Of a DNA stretch of 64,000 nucleotides, positions 25,993-35,974 are shown one piece after another. The stretch's first letter is position 1. Each line of letters opens with the position of its first letter. Source of the stretch: Sphingomonas changnyeongensis (GTDB taxonomy: Bacteria > Pseudomonadota > Alphaproteobacteria > Sphingomonadales > Sphingomonadaceae); assembly GCF_009913435.1 (NCBI RefSeq), contig NZ_CP047896.1, positions 71,865 through 135,864 of the forward strand. Reading direction: 5' to 3'. The notes below the pieces were generated by a model that was given only the letters and a program-made list of their open reading frames with translations, ran no database searches and was not told the DNA's origin. A program made the translations under genes and the position numbers.

Positions 25993-28900
25993 TCATCCGA
26001 ACAGCTTTTCAATGAGCTGATGAGTGCCATTGCTGTCGAAGCCCGACGCCCTCGTTTCCTCCGTTACGATCAGGCGGCCTGCCGGATTGTCTGCGCTCCA
26101 AACAGTGACTTTGAGCTCGTTCTCGTACCAGTCGAGCTTCTGCTTCCAGCGCGAGACATATTCGGCGCTGTCCATCATGCCGCAGTGCTCCCAGTACCAA
26201 GTCTCTTGGTCCTTCTCGATCGTGAAATCAGGAAGGCGATAGCCACCCTTGCTATCGCTCAACGGGCGCTCGAAGGCGTAACGAATTTTGCCAGCATTCT
26301 CGAGCTCGAAGAGCGCATCGGCGATGATGATCTCGGACTTTGAGCTGACCATGTCGCCGCGCCGAGTTGTATGAACGAGTTTCTCCGCCAACCATCCCCA
26401 GCGCACTCCCTTTGCGTCCTGGACGGAGAGGTGTCGCATATCAGGCTGACCGAACAAATTCGTGCAACGCCTGGCGGTTTCTGAAAAGAAATCGGATCGC
26501 AATTTCAGATAGTGGCTGAATGCGCCTTGATGCAACACCCAGACTCGGTTCTTCTGGCGGGTGAGGGCCGTGTAGAGCATCTCTCGCGTGAGCAAATTGC
26601 TATGTTGCGGAAGTACCAGGATGACCGTCCCGAACTCAGAACCCTGAGCCTTGTGCACGGTAACCGCGTAAGCCAGTTCGAGGTATTGTGAGCCTTCCTC
26701 AGCAAAGTCACCAGGCTTGAAGCTGTAGCTTTCTCGCGGCTGGGAAGCGAACTCCACCTTGGTCCAATAGAGCTTACCAGAGCCCGTATCGCCATTGACG
26801 ATACCGACTTCCCCATTGGCAAGGTAACCGTTTTGCTGGCCATCCTCTCGGTTCCATCGTTTCCGCGAGTGGTTGCGCAGGCACATGACCTTATCGCCGT
26901 AGGTGATCTGATCCGATCCGCGCGGTGGGATCATCTTCCAGCCTCGGCCCCGCCTTTGGGCAGCTGCTAGCCGCTCAGCCCTGACAGTGCTCTTGATCAG
27001 CCGGTTTATCTCAGCCGACCCGCTGGCCATGTTGCGATGAGCAGAGAGGATCTGCCAGGCTTCAGCAGTCTTGCCGCAGCCTGCGTTGAAATAGATGCGC
27101 CCGTCTTTCTCGAATCCACCAAGCGAAAGTTCGACGTCGTGCTCGAGTGTTGACCGGTCGCTGCCGAGCTCTTGCGAAAGAACGTCGATGATCAGTTCCC
27201 GCAAGTCAGCCGGAGATGTCCATTCACGAAACCTCAGCCGCTCGCTGTCACCAGGAGTTGCCGCTTGCGAGACTATTGCATCTTCACCTGGAGGAAGCGG
27301 TTTTCCCGCGAATAGATTGCCCAATTGAACGTCGGGCAATGACAAGGCGGGAACAAGCTTGCGTGATGTTTCGTCGCCATCGCCTGTTCCACCGGCCTGG
27401 CGTCGACTGACGGTCAAGCGCGCCAGGCCGTGACCATCCTCCCCTCTAGGTGTTTGATGATGTCAACGAAGGGCCGTCCGGCGCCGATAGGTGGAAGCTG
27501 CTGCGGATCGCCGACCAAGATCAGTCGTGCTGATTTGGGCAGAACGCTGCATAGGGAAGCCATCTGCTCTTCGGTCAACATCGAGCATTCATCGACCACG
27601 CAGGTAGTGACACTGGCCGTATCTCCGACTTCAGAGACCAGATATCTGCCGGTTGCGCCGTCGTAGCGGCCGAACTCATTGAGAAATTGGGCCAAGGTAC
27701 GTGTCTGCTCAGGCCTGCTCGTCTGCTGCCCCAGCCGCACGCGAGCCTTGCCAGTTGGGGCAAGCAACAGGATGTCCCTGCCGACAACATCGGGCTGACC
27801 GATCAGGATCTTGAGAAGTGTCGTCTTCCCGGTTCCTGCGGCACCAGTAAGGATGGCAATTCTCGAGCGCTCTAAAATGCCGAGTGCAGCGACCTTTTCT
27901 TCCTGCGCGGCCTTTTCGTCCTTATCGTCAGATTCCGGTGCACCAAATTCGGAAGTAACAAGCTGCGCCCAGTCAAGGCTGTTTGAGCTTGCATGCTTGA
28001 GGCGTGCTTCGATGTGCGCTCTGATGACATTGCCTGCCTGAGCAAAACGCACAAGCTGAGCGTAGGGTTGGTCTTCATATTCGCAGACGTCGATTTCACC
28101 GGCAAACTCCTCTTCGCAAAGCTCGAGCGTGGCCGCATCAACGGTCACCGTTCGCGACAGGGGCAATTCAGCCACCGCGGTCGCCAGAATGTCTGCCCGG
28201 AGTAGGGTGTGGCCCTGCGATGCGGCCCGTTCGAGAGCTTCAATGACGATCGCACGGAGGCGCAAGGGGTGATCGGGCTCATCCAGCTCGATGTCAGGGG
28301 CGCGTGGCAAAGCCGGCGTTGCCGAGGCATCCGCTGCAGGAAACAAACATCGGTCGATGGTTGTCAGGCAGACGGGATCTGGTCTGAGGCGACTTCCCTC
28401 AAAAATGAGATAAGGATTCGCCAAGACTGCGGCTGGATCAGCCGTGGAGAAAACGTCCTGCGCTTGCTCCTTGGTGATCTCGAAGCAGGCGAGTAAGCGC
28501 ATGAGATCATAACGGTCTGCGTCTCGCTTCAGCAAATTGAAGCGCTTGCGCTGCATAGATGTGATTTTTGGGGCATTTGCCGGCGCGGTTCGCGTACCAT
28601 CGAAGATCGCTTCGACGACCGACCACGCGTCTTCACTAGCATCCAATTCGGGTGCGAGCGCGAGCGCGAACAAGGTGCCATTGAACTTCGCGTCAAAACA
28701 GGAAAGCGCACTGCCCAGACCGGGGGCAGCGCCTTGCATTGTCCACAGGCGACTGAGTTCGTTGTCGATCCAGGTGAGGTAATTACCCCACGGACCAGGC
28801 AGAACTTTGGCAGAGGCTTCGACTGCCGTTCGCACGGCCTCGAGCGCGGTAATCGCGCTGCCATGGGTTACATGTTCGCTGGCGTAGCGGAATTGCGTAT

Positions 28901-29734
28901 AGGCCTCTTCGGGGACCTCGGCCACGAAGGCAGCCGGATCAATGTCATCCGACGTCTCAGCGAGGTCCAGGACTTGGTGATAGGGCAAGACGACCCCATC
29001 GAGCCAAAAGCCTTCATTGTCGGGATCAGGACGCAACGAATGCTGGAATGGCCGCTCCCAAATCATCGAGCGGATGCGACCAGCGGCAGTACCTCCCTCG
29101 TACGGGTATTCGCCAACCTTGCCTGCGCTGGTCAGCCGCGCGACGGCCACGATCTGACGCGCTTGCGTCTCGGCCATCGGGGTCTGCCTAGCATAGAAGA
29201 AGACCAGTGATTGATCTGCTTCGATGAGCGAATGAAAACCTTCGAGCAAGGCGCGCTGATTGTCGCACTCCTGGACCCAGGGGGTATCGACAATCAACTT
29301 TGGTGCCTTGCCTTCCTGAGGCTCTCGAGCGGCTTCAGCTTCCAGACCGAGGTCTTCGGCTATCTGCCAGGCATGTTCGCGCAGCATCCAGCGGAAGGGT
29401 GTGAGCACACCCCATAGGCCGGAATATGCACTGCAGCAGGGAGGATATGCTTATGCTCATCACTGTAGTTTGAGTAGTCGAGCCGGCTGGTATGGTTGAA
29501 GGCTCGCGGCGACAAAAATGTGCCTCGCTCGGCTAAGCAGGGAGGCATTCGCTCCAGGTCATCGAGCGACGTGCCAGCACAGCTGGCTTCATAGTCGTCA
29601 TCCCTGTTTTGAGCCGTGCGCCGTACAGCAAGGCAAGCTGAATTACCGATAGGATCTGCGCAGATTCGTCCGTTCCACCCGGTATCGTGCCAAGGAACAC
29701 GAACGGAAACATGACGAAGAGCAGATCGAGCCAT
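25993..29734 (-). CDS. RecD-like SF1 helicase with C-terminal nuclease domain, two frameshifts
   Basis: About 1247 residues once two single-base gaps are bridged (about 29405-29414 and 27424-27430). The N-terminus (RVPWHDTGWNGRICADP) and WLDGVVLPYHQVL define a large specific domain. The helicase shows AILTGAAGTGKTTLL, VVDECSMLTEEQ, LILVGDPQQLPPIGAGRPF, LTVSRRQ, TVHKAQGSEF and LYTALTRQK. The C-terminus has DALFELENAGK, RLPDFTIEKDQETWYWEHCG, a PD-(D/E)XK-like nuclease pattern. The start at 29734 is supported by AAAGG before the ATG. It is the first gene of the operon; a possible -35 (TTGACG, 29783-29788) lies between it and IS3 copy 2. Confidence 0.82.
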
Positions 29735-29883
29735 AACACACCTTTGTTTTCGAGTAACAAGAAGAGCTTGTGGCTTGCGGACCGTCAACCCCCAGCACTT
29801 GCAAAATTACGAGCAAATACGCCTGACGTGACCCCCTGATTTTCCTCCACGAGCGATTAGAGACTGGCCTGAAGGAAGGACAG

Positions 29884-30153
29884 ATGATGAAGCGTGTGAG
29901 GTTTTCGGAGGAGCAGATTATCGGGGTGGTGAAGGAGGCGGAGGCGGGCGCGAAGACCGCTGATCTGGCCCGGCGGCCCGGGGTTTCGGAAGCAACGATC
30001 TACAACTGGAAGGCCAAGTATGGCGGGCTGGAGGTGTCCGAGGCCCGGCGGCTGCGGGAGCTCGAGAGCGAGAACGCGAAGCTGAAGCGGCTGCTGGCCG
30101 ATGCGATGCTGGACAACGTGGCGCTGAAGGATCTGCTTTCAAAAAAGTGGTGA
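29884..30153 (+). CDS. IS3 OrfA (helix-turn-helix), copy 2
   Basis: An 89-residue OrfA, the same protein as in copy 1 apart from Gly to Ala in [10 protein letters not shown]. It ends LLSKKW just after the slippery AAAAAAG at 30141-30147, where slippage would yield the OrfAB transposase. Confidence 0.92.
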   Translation: MMKRVRFSEEQIIGVVKEAEAGAKTADLARRPGVSEATIYNWKAKYGGLEVSEARRLRELESENAKLKRLLADAMLDNVALKDLLSKKW

Positions 30154-31058
30154 CGCCCGTCGCGAAGCGAGAAGCTGCCGCTCATCTCCAGGCGTGCCAC
30201 GGGATGAGTGAGCGGCGGGCGTGCCGTGTCATCGATGCCGATCGCAAGAGCGTGCGTTACCGTTCCGCGCGGGACGATGATGGTGCGCTTCGCGAGAAGC
30301 TGCGCGAGTTGGCCAACCAGCGGCGTCGGTTCGGCTATCGCCGTTTGCATATCCTGCTGCGCCGAGAGGGCGTGATGATCAACCGCAAGAAGACCCAGCG
30401 GCTGTATCGTGAGGAAGGGCTTGCGGTAAGGCGACGACGCAGCCGCAAGCGCGCTGTCGGGACCAGGGCACCGGCTCCGGTGCTGGCGCTGCCGAACCAG
30501 CGCTGGAGCCTGGACTTCGTCCATGACCAGATGGCTTCTGGCAGACGGTTCCGCGTGCTCAACGTGGTCGATGATGTGACCAGAGAGTGCCTGGCAGCGG
30601 TGCCGGACACCTCGATATCCGGTCACCGTGTGGTGCGCGAGCTGGCCCAGCTGATCGCCCAGCGGGGCAAGCCCGGCATGATCGTCAGCGACAATGGCAC
30701 CGAGCTCACCAGCAATGCCGTCCTGGCGTGGTGCGGTCAGATCGGGGTAGAGTGGCATTACCTCGCTCCCGGCAAGCCGATGCAGAACGGCTACGTCGAG
30801 AGCTTCAACGGTCGCATGCGCGACGAGCTGCTCAACGAGACCCTGTTCATGAGCCTTGCCCATGCCCGGATAGAGATCGCGGCTTGGGTCGAGGATTACA
30901 ACCGGGAGAGACCGCACTCGGCCTTGGGATACGCTACACCGGCGGCGTTCGCCGCCGAACTGAACAAGCAATGGCCTGCTTCGCTCCGCCCTTCGGGCTC
31001 CGCTACGCAGCCCATTGCTTCAACCGCGCCGATGCGCAAAACAACCTACCGGCTCTAA
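30147..31058 (+). CDS. IS3 transposase OrfB (DDE), copy 2
   Basis: A 303-residue DDE integrase-core protein with [19 protein letters not shown] and [14 protein letters not shown] intact. It differs from copy 1 at a few residues near the N-terminus (QACHG for [15 protein letters not shown] for [17 protein letters not shown] for LRGLANQ). It appears functional, so either copy could mobilise the enclosed segment. Confidence 0.92.
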   Translation: MVTPVAKREAAAHLQACHGMSERRACRVIDADRKSVRYRSARDDDGALREKLRELANQRRRFGYRRLHILLRREGVMINRKKTQRLYREEGLAVRRRRSRKRAVGTRAPAPVLALPNQRWSLDFVHDQMASGRRFRVLNVVDDVTRECLAAVPDTSISGHRVVRELAQLIAQRGKPGMIVSDNGTELTSNAVLAWCGQIGVEWHYLAPGKPMQNGYVESFNGRMRDELLNETLFMSLAHARIEIAAWVEDYNRERPHSALGYATPAAFAAELNKQWPASLRPSGSATQPIASTAPMRKTTYRL

Positions 31059-31091
31059 TCCCAGCCGGAGGAAAGCTGGGGGTCACGTCAC

Positions 31092-31109
31092 ATGCCATAG
31101 AAATGGCAT
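31092..31109. repeat. short perfect hairpin next to IS3 copy 2
   Basis: ATGCCAT and ATGGCAT form a 7-bp stem with the loop AGAA directly outside the IS tip and 64 bp before the endonuclease gene. It could be an operator for that gene or a remnant target site. Confidence 0.35.
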
Positions 31110-31173
31110 AGAGGCATATTACCTGTATTGAGCGCCTTTTATAAACATTCGGGCATTTGCGAGGATCCGTACG

Positions 31174-32205
31174 ATGAGGATGCTGTTCGCAATCTTCGGA
31201 CTGGGACTGACCACGTTCGCCGTTCCGGTTTCAGCACAGCAGTTTGTCTGCAGCGGAACGACGAACTCCCCCTACCCTGAGTTCGTATCCACCTACCATG
31301 ATCACCGACGGGTGGCGCCCGCAGGCACCGGCCTCACGGGCCGGTTCACGGCATTTCATGCCATCTTCGACGACGCCGATGACGATGACGGCGACGGTCA
31401 GGCCGACCTCCGGCTCAACCCGGAATATGTCGTTTATGAGCTGCGAGGCGTCGCGCCAGACAGAAACGGCAACTACGCCGAACCCGAAATCTCGATCAAA
31501 AGACCAAATAAATGGTATGCCTCTCCAGGCCTCGTGGATCTGGTCGAAGGCATTGCCGGCGTCACAAATCGCCGTATCGATGACAGCTACAGCGGGGTCG
31601 GCACAATCTGGAACCGCGGCCACCTCGCCATGAGCGACCATGCCCAGCGCATAAGCGCCGAGGCTGGATGCAACACCCATGTGTTCTGGAACGCCTCCCC
31701 TCAAGCGGCCGATCTCAATCAGGGCCCCTGGCTGCACCTCGAAAACTATTCGGCTGCCGCCTCGAACAAATACCGGAGCGTTTGGGTGGTTGCCGGCCCG
31801 ATCTTTGACCCCTCCACGCCCAAGCTGACCATCGGCGACCCCGGAGAGCTGAGGGTCGAGATTCCCGATGCGTTCTTCAAGGTTCTGATCCACGAAAGCC
31901 CCTCTGGGATCGACACCCTCGCGTTCATTTTTGAGCAGCCGAACGCAGCAGGACCCGATGGCAAGCCAGTGCCAACAGCCAGCTGGGTCAACTGCAAGAA
32001 CGCCCGCCAAGCCGGTCATGTCTACGATCATCGCCCCAATCTGGTGACGATCGAGGAGATCGAGCGGCGAACCGGGCTGCGATTCTTCTCCGACCGGCCA
32101 AACCGGCAAACGCTGATCCGCGCCCGAGCCCAACAGCTCTGGCCGGTCGAAACGGTGTTCTGGGATCCAGGTTCCTCATGCGCCGCTCAGCGCAGCCACC
32201 CATAA
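31174..32205 (+). CDS. secreted DNA/RNA non-specific endonuclease (NUC family)
   Basis: A 343-residue protein with a signal peptide (MRMLFAIFGLGLTTFAVPVS, cleavage near AQQ). The NUC/EndA-type core shows WNRGHLAMSDHA, the family's DRGH motif with Asn for Asp but with Arg-Gly-His kept, and VFWNASPQAADLNQGPW with the Mg-binding Asn. An acidic stretch (DDADDDDGDGQADL) may bind calcium. It would degrade DNA or RNA outside the cytoplasm. GAGG precedes the ATG by 8 bp. The DUF2235 gene follows 16 bp later, so the two form a probable unit. Confidence 0.83.
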   Translation: MRMLFAIFGLGLTTFAVPVSAQQFVCSGTTNSPYPEFVSTYHDHRRVAPAGTGLTGRFTAFHAIFDDADDDDGDGQADLRLNPEYVVYELRGVAPDRNGNYAEPEISIKRPNKWYASPGLVDLVEGIAGVTNRRIDDSYSGVGTIWNRGHLAMSDHAQRISAEAGCNTHVFWNASPQAADLNQGPWLHLENYSAAASNKYRSVWVVAGPIFDPSTPKLTIGDPGELRVEIPDAFFKVLIHESPSGIDTLAFIFEQPNAAGPDGKPVPTASWVNCKNARQAGHVYDHRPNLVTIEEIERRTGLRFFSDRPNRQTLIRARAQQLWPVETVFWDPGSSCAAQRSHP

Positions 32206-32221
32206 GCGCGGGGGCGCTGGC

Positions 32222-33390
32222 ATGCCGAAAAACCTCGTCATCCTCCTCGATGGCACGTCGAACACGATCAGCGAAAGCCGGACCAACATCCTGCGGCTGT
32301 TCGGCGTTCTCAAGAAGGACGAAAACCAGCTCGTCTATTATGACCCAGGCGTCGGCACCCTCGGCGCTGACAGCGCATATTCGCACTTCCTGCAAAAGGC
32401 GCATGAGCTCTGGGGTCTCGCTACCGGCTGGGGCTCGATAAGAACGTCAAGGAAGCCTACCGGTTCCTCATCGACCACTACGACAACGGCAAGTCGGACG
32501 GCTCAGGCGAAAGGGACCGCATCTATGTCTTCGGCTTCAGTCGCGGCGCATACACAGCCCGCGTGCTGGCAGGGTTCATCCACGCCGTAGGTCTCATCCC
32601 GAAACACAATCTGAACCTGCTTGATTATGCGTACCGCGCCTACAAACGGGTCGATGAACAGGACACGGCAGGCGCATTCAAGGAGGTGCGCCTCTACGAA
32701 CGCGCCTTGGATCCCGATCGACCACCAATCCGCATGCTTGGCCTGTTCGATACCGTTGCGTCACTCATCGAGCATGGACCGCGTGGCCTGCGGCTGAAGT
32801 CGCACGCCTTCACAAGCGAGAATACCAGCGTCCAGTCCGTGTACCACGCGGTCGCTCTCGACGAGCGCCGGACGATGTTTCGCCCACAGCTCTGGCCAGC
32901 CGGGAAGCCATATTGGGGCAATCCGTTCAACAGCGAAGCCGCCATTCCCCAGGAGGTGGAAGAAGTCTGGTTTGCCGGGAGCCACGGCGACGTCGGCGGC
33001 GGCTATCCCGAACATCAGAGCGCCCTGTGCAAAGTGCCCCTTGTCTGGATGCTCGATCGCGCGAAGCAATGTGGCCTCGAGTTCAAAACGGCCAGCATCA
33101 ACTCACTGGTCTATGGCAAGAGACAGGACTCGAAATACGTCCCGCCCGATCCGCTGGGACCAGCTCACAACACCATGACGCTCGCATGGTCGATCCTCGA
33201 GTTCCTTCCGCGACGCAAACCCCGGGACTCCAAACGGCCATCGTTCCTCGGCATTTCTTTGCCGCTCTTTGAACCTCGCAATGTGCCCGCTGACGCAAAG
33301 ATCGATGAGTCTGTGCACAAGCGCAGATCCGAGCTTGGCTACGCGCCCGTCAATCTGCGGCGAGAGGAGATTGGCGCGTTGTCCCAGTGA
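32222..33390 (+). CDS. DUF2235 alpha/beta-hydrolase (Tle1-like), frameshifted
   Basis: About 390 residues. The N-terminus MPKNLVILLDGTSNTI, then RTNILRLFGVLKK and YYDPGVGTLG, is characteristic of DUF2235 proteins related to T6SS Tle1 phospholipases. The nucleophile elbow GFSRGAY and WFAGSHGDVGGGY (Asp/Gly-rich block) are present. The frame breaks at the four-G run 32430-32433; one extra G restores GWGLDKNVKEAYRFL through VFGFSRGAYTARVLAGF. Likely a lipase or other serine hydrolase acting on membranes. It is adjacent to the secreted endonuclease; no secretion genes are seen in the window. Confidence 0.82.
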
Positions 33391-33604
33391 TGGCACAGCC
33401 GCAGGGTAGCAAGCGCCGCCGCCGCTCAAAGATGTGCTAGCGCGTCTCGCGCAACTTGACGCGCGCTGGGCTTCATTCTGCCGCGCGCGCCCCCCCTTCC
33501 CTCGCCATGCCGGTCGCAGCGACCGGCAGAAACTCCTGGCGATAGGCGGTCGGGATCAGCCGCATCTGAGCGCGAAAGTGTGCTCTGCCACCTGAAAACT
33601 GGAT

Positions 33605-33631
33605 TGACGTGATGGGGTGGACGGCCCCTGC
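33605..33631 (+). repeat. left inverted repeat of IS1111-like element
   Basis: 27 bp, exact reverse complement of 34839-34865. Confidence 0.85.
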
Positions 33632-33687
33632 ACCAGCGTAGCTGTGCAATGATGCGGCCGTAGAGCCACGTCTAGAGGAGCCGTCCC

Positions 33688-34590
33688 ATGCAGCAGGATG
33701 TTGTGACCGTCGGAGTTGATCTGGCGAAGAACGTGTTTCAGGTTCACTCGATCGGTGCGGATGGGAAGGTGTTGGTGCGCCGACAGCTCCGGCGCGCCGA
33801 GGTGCTGAATTTCTTCTCGGCACTGCCGCCCTGCCTGGTCGGCATGGAGGCGTGCGCGTCGGCGCACCACTGGGGACGCGAGCTGATAGCGCTCGGCCAC
33901 GACGTGCGGCTGATGCCGCCAGCGTATGTGAAGCCGTACGTGAAGCGCGGGAAGACCGATGCTGCCGATGCAGAGGCGACCTGCGAGGCAGTGACCCGGC
34001 CGACCATGCGATTTGTGACGGTGAAGACGCCCGAACAGCAAGCCGTGCTGATGCTTCACAAGACCCGCGACCTACTCGTCAGGCAGCGGACCGGGCTCAT
34101 CAACGCGTTGCGCGCCCACCTCGCCGAGTATGGCATCATCAGCGGCAAGGGGCCGGGCGGGGTCACCGTGTTGATGAAGGTGCTGCACGAGGCGCAGGAG
34201 CGGCTGCCGGAGCACGCGCGATCGGCCCTCCACACGATCGGATCGCAGCTTCGCGCGCTTGCCAGTGAGGTGCAGCGGCTTGAGGCCCAGATCCTTGCCT
34301 GGCACCGATCCGATGCTGCGAGCACCCGGCTCGCCACCATTCCCGGCATCGGTCCGATCACCGCTTCGGCCATCGCGGCGGCCGTGCCGGACGCGACCAT
34401 GTTCCGATCCGGGCGGCAGTTCGCGGCGTGGCTCGGCCTCACGCCGCGACCACACGGCTCAGGCGGCAAGGAGAAACTGGGCGGCATCAGTAAGCAGGGC
34501 GACGGCTATCTGCGACGCCTGCTGGTGGTCGGCGCCACTGCGGTGATGCGCATGGCGCGCAACGAGGTCTACGCGGCAGCTGCCGCGTGA
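33688..34590 (+). CDS. IS110/IS1111-family DEDD transposase
   Basis: A 300-residue recombinase. The RuvC-like DEDD domain begins VGVDLAKNVFQVHSIG, then LVGMEACASAHHWGREL and RGKTDAADAEATCEA. The Tnp20 domain shows LATIPGIGPITASAIAAAV, FAAWLGLTPRPHGSGGKEKL and GISKQGDGYLRRLL with the candidate catalytic Ser. It excises and inserts the element without a DDE mechanism, guided by a bridge RNA. It ends RMARNEVYAAAAA, about 40 residues shorter than usual members, so it may be truncated. Start 33688 has AGAGGAG upstream. Confidence 0.9.
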   Translation: MQQDVVTVGVDLAKNVFQVHSIGADGKVLVRRQLRRAEVLNFFSALPPCLVGMEACASAHHWGRELIALGHDVRLMPPAYVKPYVKRGKTDAADAEATCEAVTRPTMRFVTVKTPEQQAVLMLHKTRDLLVRQRTGLINALRAHLAEYGIISGKGPGGVTVLMKVLHEAQERLPEHARSALHTIGSQLRALASEVQRLEAQILAWHRSDAASTRLATIPGIGPITASAIAAAVPDATMFRSGRQFAAWLGLTPRPHGSGGKEKLGGISKQGDGYLRRLLVVGATAVMRMARNEVYAAAAA

Positions 34591-34838
34591 TCGCCATCCC
34601 CGCCGCAAGCTGAGCAGCGGCGGGGTGGTGCAGAGGGTAGCTCAGCGATGATGACAGACCGGTCAGACCGGGGATCGCACAAACCCAGGGGAGCAGAGCG
34701 CCTCGAGCGCGATGACGTGATTAGGGATGCGATCCGCGGAGTTCATCAGGGCCAGCAGCCATGCGGTGCTGCGCGAACAGGCCGAACACATGGATGCACC
34801 CGACCGGTGCCCATCACGCTGCAGATACTCCTTGCACC
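34591..34838 (+). ncRNA. putative bridge-RNA region of IS1111-like element
   Basis: A 248-bp stretch between the transposase stop and the right inverted repeat without a credible gene. It opens with a perfect hairpin, CCCCGCCGC (34598-34606) pairing with GCGGCGGGG (34617-34625). IS1111 elements encode their bridge RNA downstream of the transposase, so this is where it should lie. The exact ends and guide loops cannot be read by eye. Confidence 0.5.
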
Positions 34839-34865
34839 GCAGGGGCCGTCCACCCCATCACGTCA
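34839..34865 (-). repeat. right inverted repeat of IS1111-like element
   Basis: 27 bp, exact reverse complement of 33605-33631. Confidence 0.85.
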
Positions 34866-35022
34866 CTCCCAACGGAACAAGGCGGGCCATGCACTTCATC
34901 AGCCAGCGATGACTATCTGGCTTATGATGTAGCCCAAGGCAGCCGATGCAACGTTCACATACTCTTGGTCGCGTGCTGGCCTTATTCGAACGGATCGGAG
35001 GTGATAGAATCCATAGACCGCT

Positions 35023-35340
35023 TTAACTCATGTTAGGCCTCCAAATCGACAGCCCAAGGATCGCCCCCACCCAGCCTAGCCCAATGATGACATACGTTGG
35101 TGTTAACGTTGCCCTGGAAAGGATTGCTACAGCCACGAACCCAACTAGTAAGCAGGCGGCTCCCCGCATTCTGTAATGTGGAACAAAGCTGACCACAATT
35201 GCAAGCGTTCCGAATGAGTAAAATACTGATCTCAGTAGAAATACACGATCCTGATTGAAAGGCCATACATTCTGAATTTCAAAAATCACTCCCGCGATAG
35301 CTGCGATAAGCAGAAGGGCGATTGCACGAACGATAATCAT
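35023..35340 (-). CDS. small membrane protein, candidate immunity protein of orphan Rhs toxin
   Basis: A 105-residue protein, almost wholly hydrophobic, with three to four membrane segments (AIALLLIAAIAGVIFEI, VFYSFGTLAIVVSFV, LLVGFVAVAIL, YVIIGLGWVGAILGLSI). The start at 35340 (MIIVRA) lies one base after the stop of the toxin fragment on the same strand, the typical toxin-immunity spacing. No family is recognised. It parallels the membrane protein after the other Rhs tip at 36158-36577. Confidence 0.6.
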   Translation of the reverse strand: MIIVRAIALLLIAAIAGVIFEIQNVWPFNQDRVFLLRSVFYSFGTLAIVVSFVPHYRMRGAACLLVGFVAVAILSRATLTPTYVIIGLGWVGAILGLSIWRPNMS

Positions 35341-35341
35341 G

Positions 35342-35626
35342 TCAGCATGGCCCCTTAGTTTCCGAGTTACAGGCGTTTTGCAGGACCTGTTGGTCCACGC
35401 CTTTCCAGGTGCTATCCACCTGCGGCCCCCAGATGCCTTCCAGAATTGGAGCCTGCTGCCATGCATTCCCCTCGCCATAGGTTTGGATAGTGATGCTACC
35501 ATTCCTTCCAACCTCACCATAACGCATCACAAAGCCCTCATTATTGCCGGGCCGATCGGCCCGGCGGGAGCGGAGCGACCTGGCTGCGCACCCGCGCGGC
35601 CACCTGCAACGCCGGCACCACGCCAT
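35342..35626 (-). pseudogene. orphan Rhs C-terminal toxin tip, detached
   Basis: From about 35545 downward the frame reads GNNEGFVMRYGEVGRNGSIT, then IQTYGEGNAWQQ and GPQVDSTWKGVDQQVLQNAC. The other Rhs toxin here ends [14 protein letters not shown], so the two tips are homologous around TYGEGN-W-Q. No Rhs core precedes it. A Gly/Ala-rich linker-like stretch lies upstream in a different frame (about 35550-35780). It looks like a displaced Rhs-CT with its immunity gene retained downstream. Its toxic activity is unknown. Confidence 0.55.
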
Positions 35627-35974
35627 AGCGCACCTGCCAGCGCCCCGCCGATTGATATTGCTGGATGATTTGCCACAGGCGACTGCAGGGCAGTTTCAGC
35701 GACGGCGCTTATTGCCCCGTAAAAACCACCACATGCACCCCCGGCGACGGCGGCGCTTTTATCTCGCCGTAAATTCCCATACCCCCTCCGACGCCCATGT
35801 CTCCAACGACGAGCAGCTAAAGCGGAAGAGATTCAAGTGCTTAGCACGCCCCTGGCACCAAAATGGCACCAGAGTCTCGCTCATGGTGCCACCTGCCTCC
35901 CTAAAAAACGATGTGCAGACAATGGCTTACACCATAGGGGGAGCCAGTCCTTTTATCTTGCATTCGTTCTACTC
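35627..35974. other. no intact gene; Rhs linker-like remnant
   Basis: The minus strand up to about 35780 reads as a Gly/Ala-rich linker (ISIGGALAGALWRGAGVAGG) that could have joined the orphan toxin tip to a lost Rhs core. The rest shows nothing. Confidence 0.35.

Larger units (their letters stand above)
29824..31090 (+). mobile_element. IS3-family (IS407-group-like) element, copy 2
   Basis: 1267 bp with the same TGACGTGACCCCC tips as copy 1, in inverted orientation relative to it. The outer flank is catg and the inner flank is cgcc, so no direct duplication is seen. It lies 89 bp upstream of the RecD-like gene start. With copy 1 it frames 13.97 kb. Confidence 0.92.
33605..34865 (+). mobile_element. 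IS110-family element, IS1111-like, with 27-bp inverted repeats
   Basis: A 27-bp perfect inverted repeat begins TGACGTGATGGGGTGG at 33605-33631 and returns at 34839-34865. Between them lie one DEDD transposase gene and a 248-bp non-coding tail. Repeats near the ends and a long downstream non-coding region are features of the IS1111 group. No target duplication is seen, as expected for this family. Confidence 0.85.

Noticed and set aside
14586..31090. Recently transposed composite transposon
   Set aside because: No matching direct repeats at the outer ends of the two IS3 copies.
35800..35900. tRNA-like attachment site
   Set aside because: There is a repeated ggcacca motif, but no cloverleaf can be formed.
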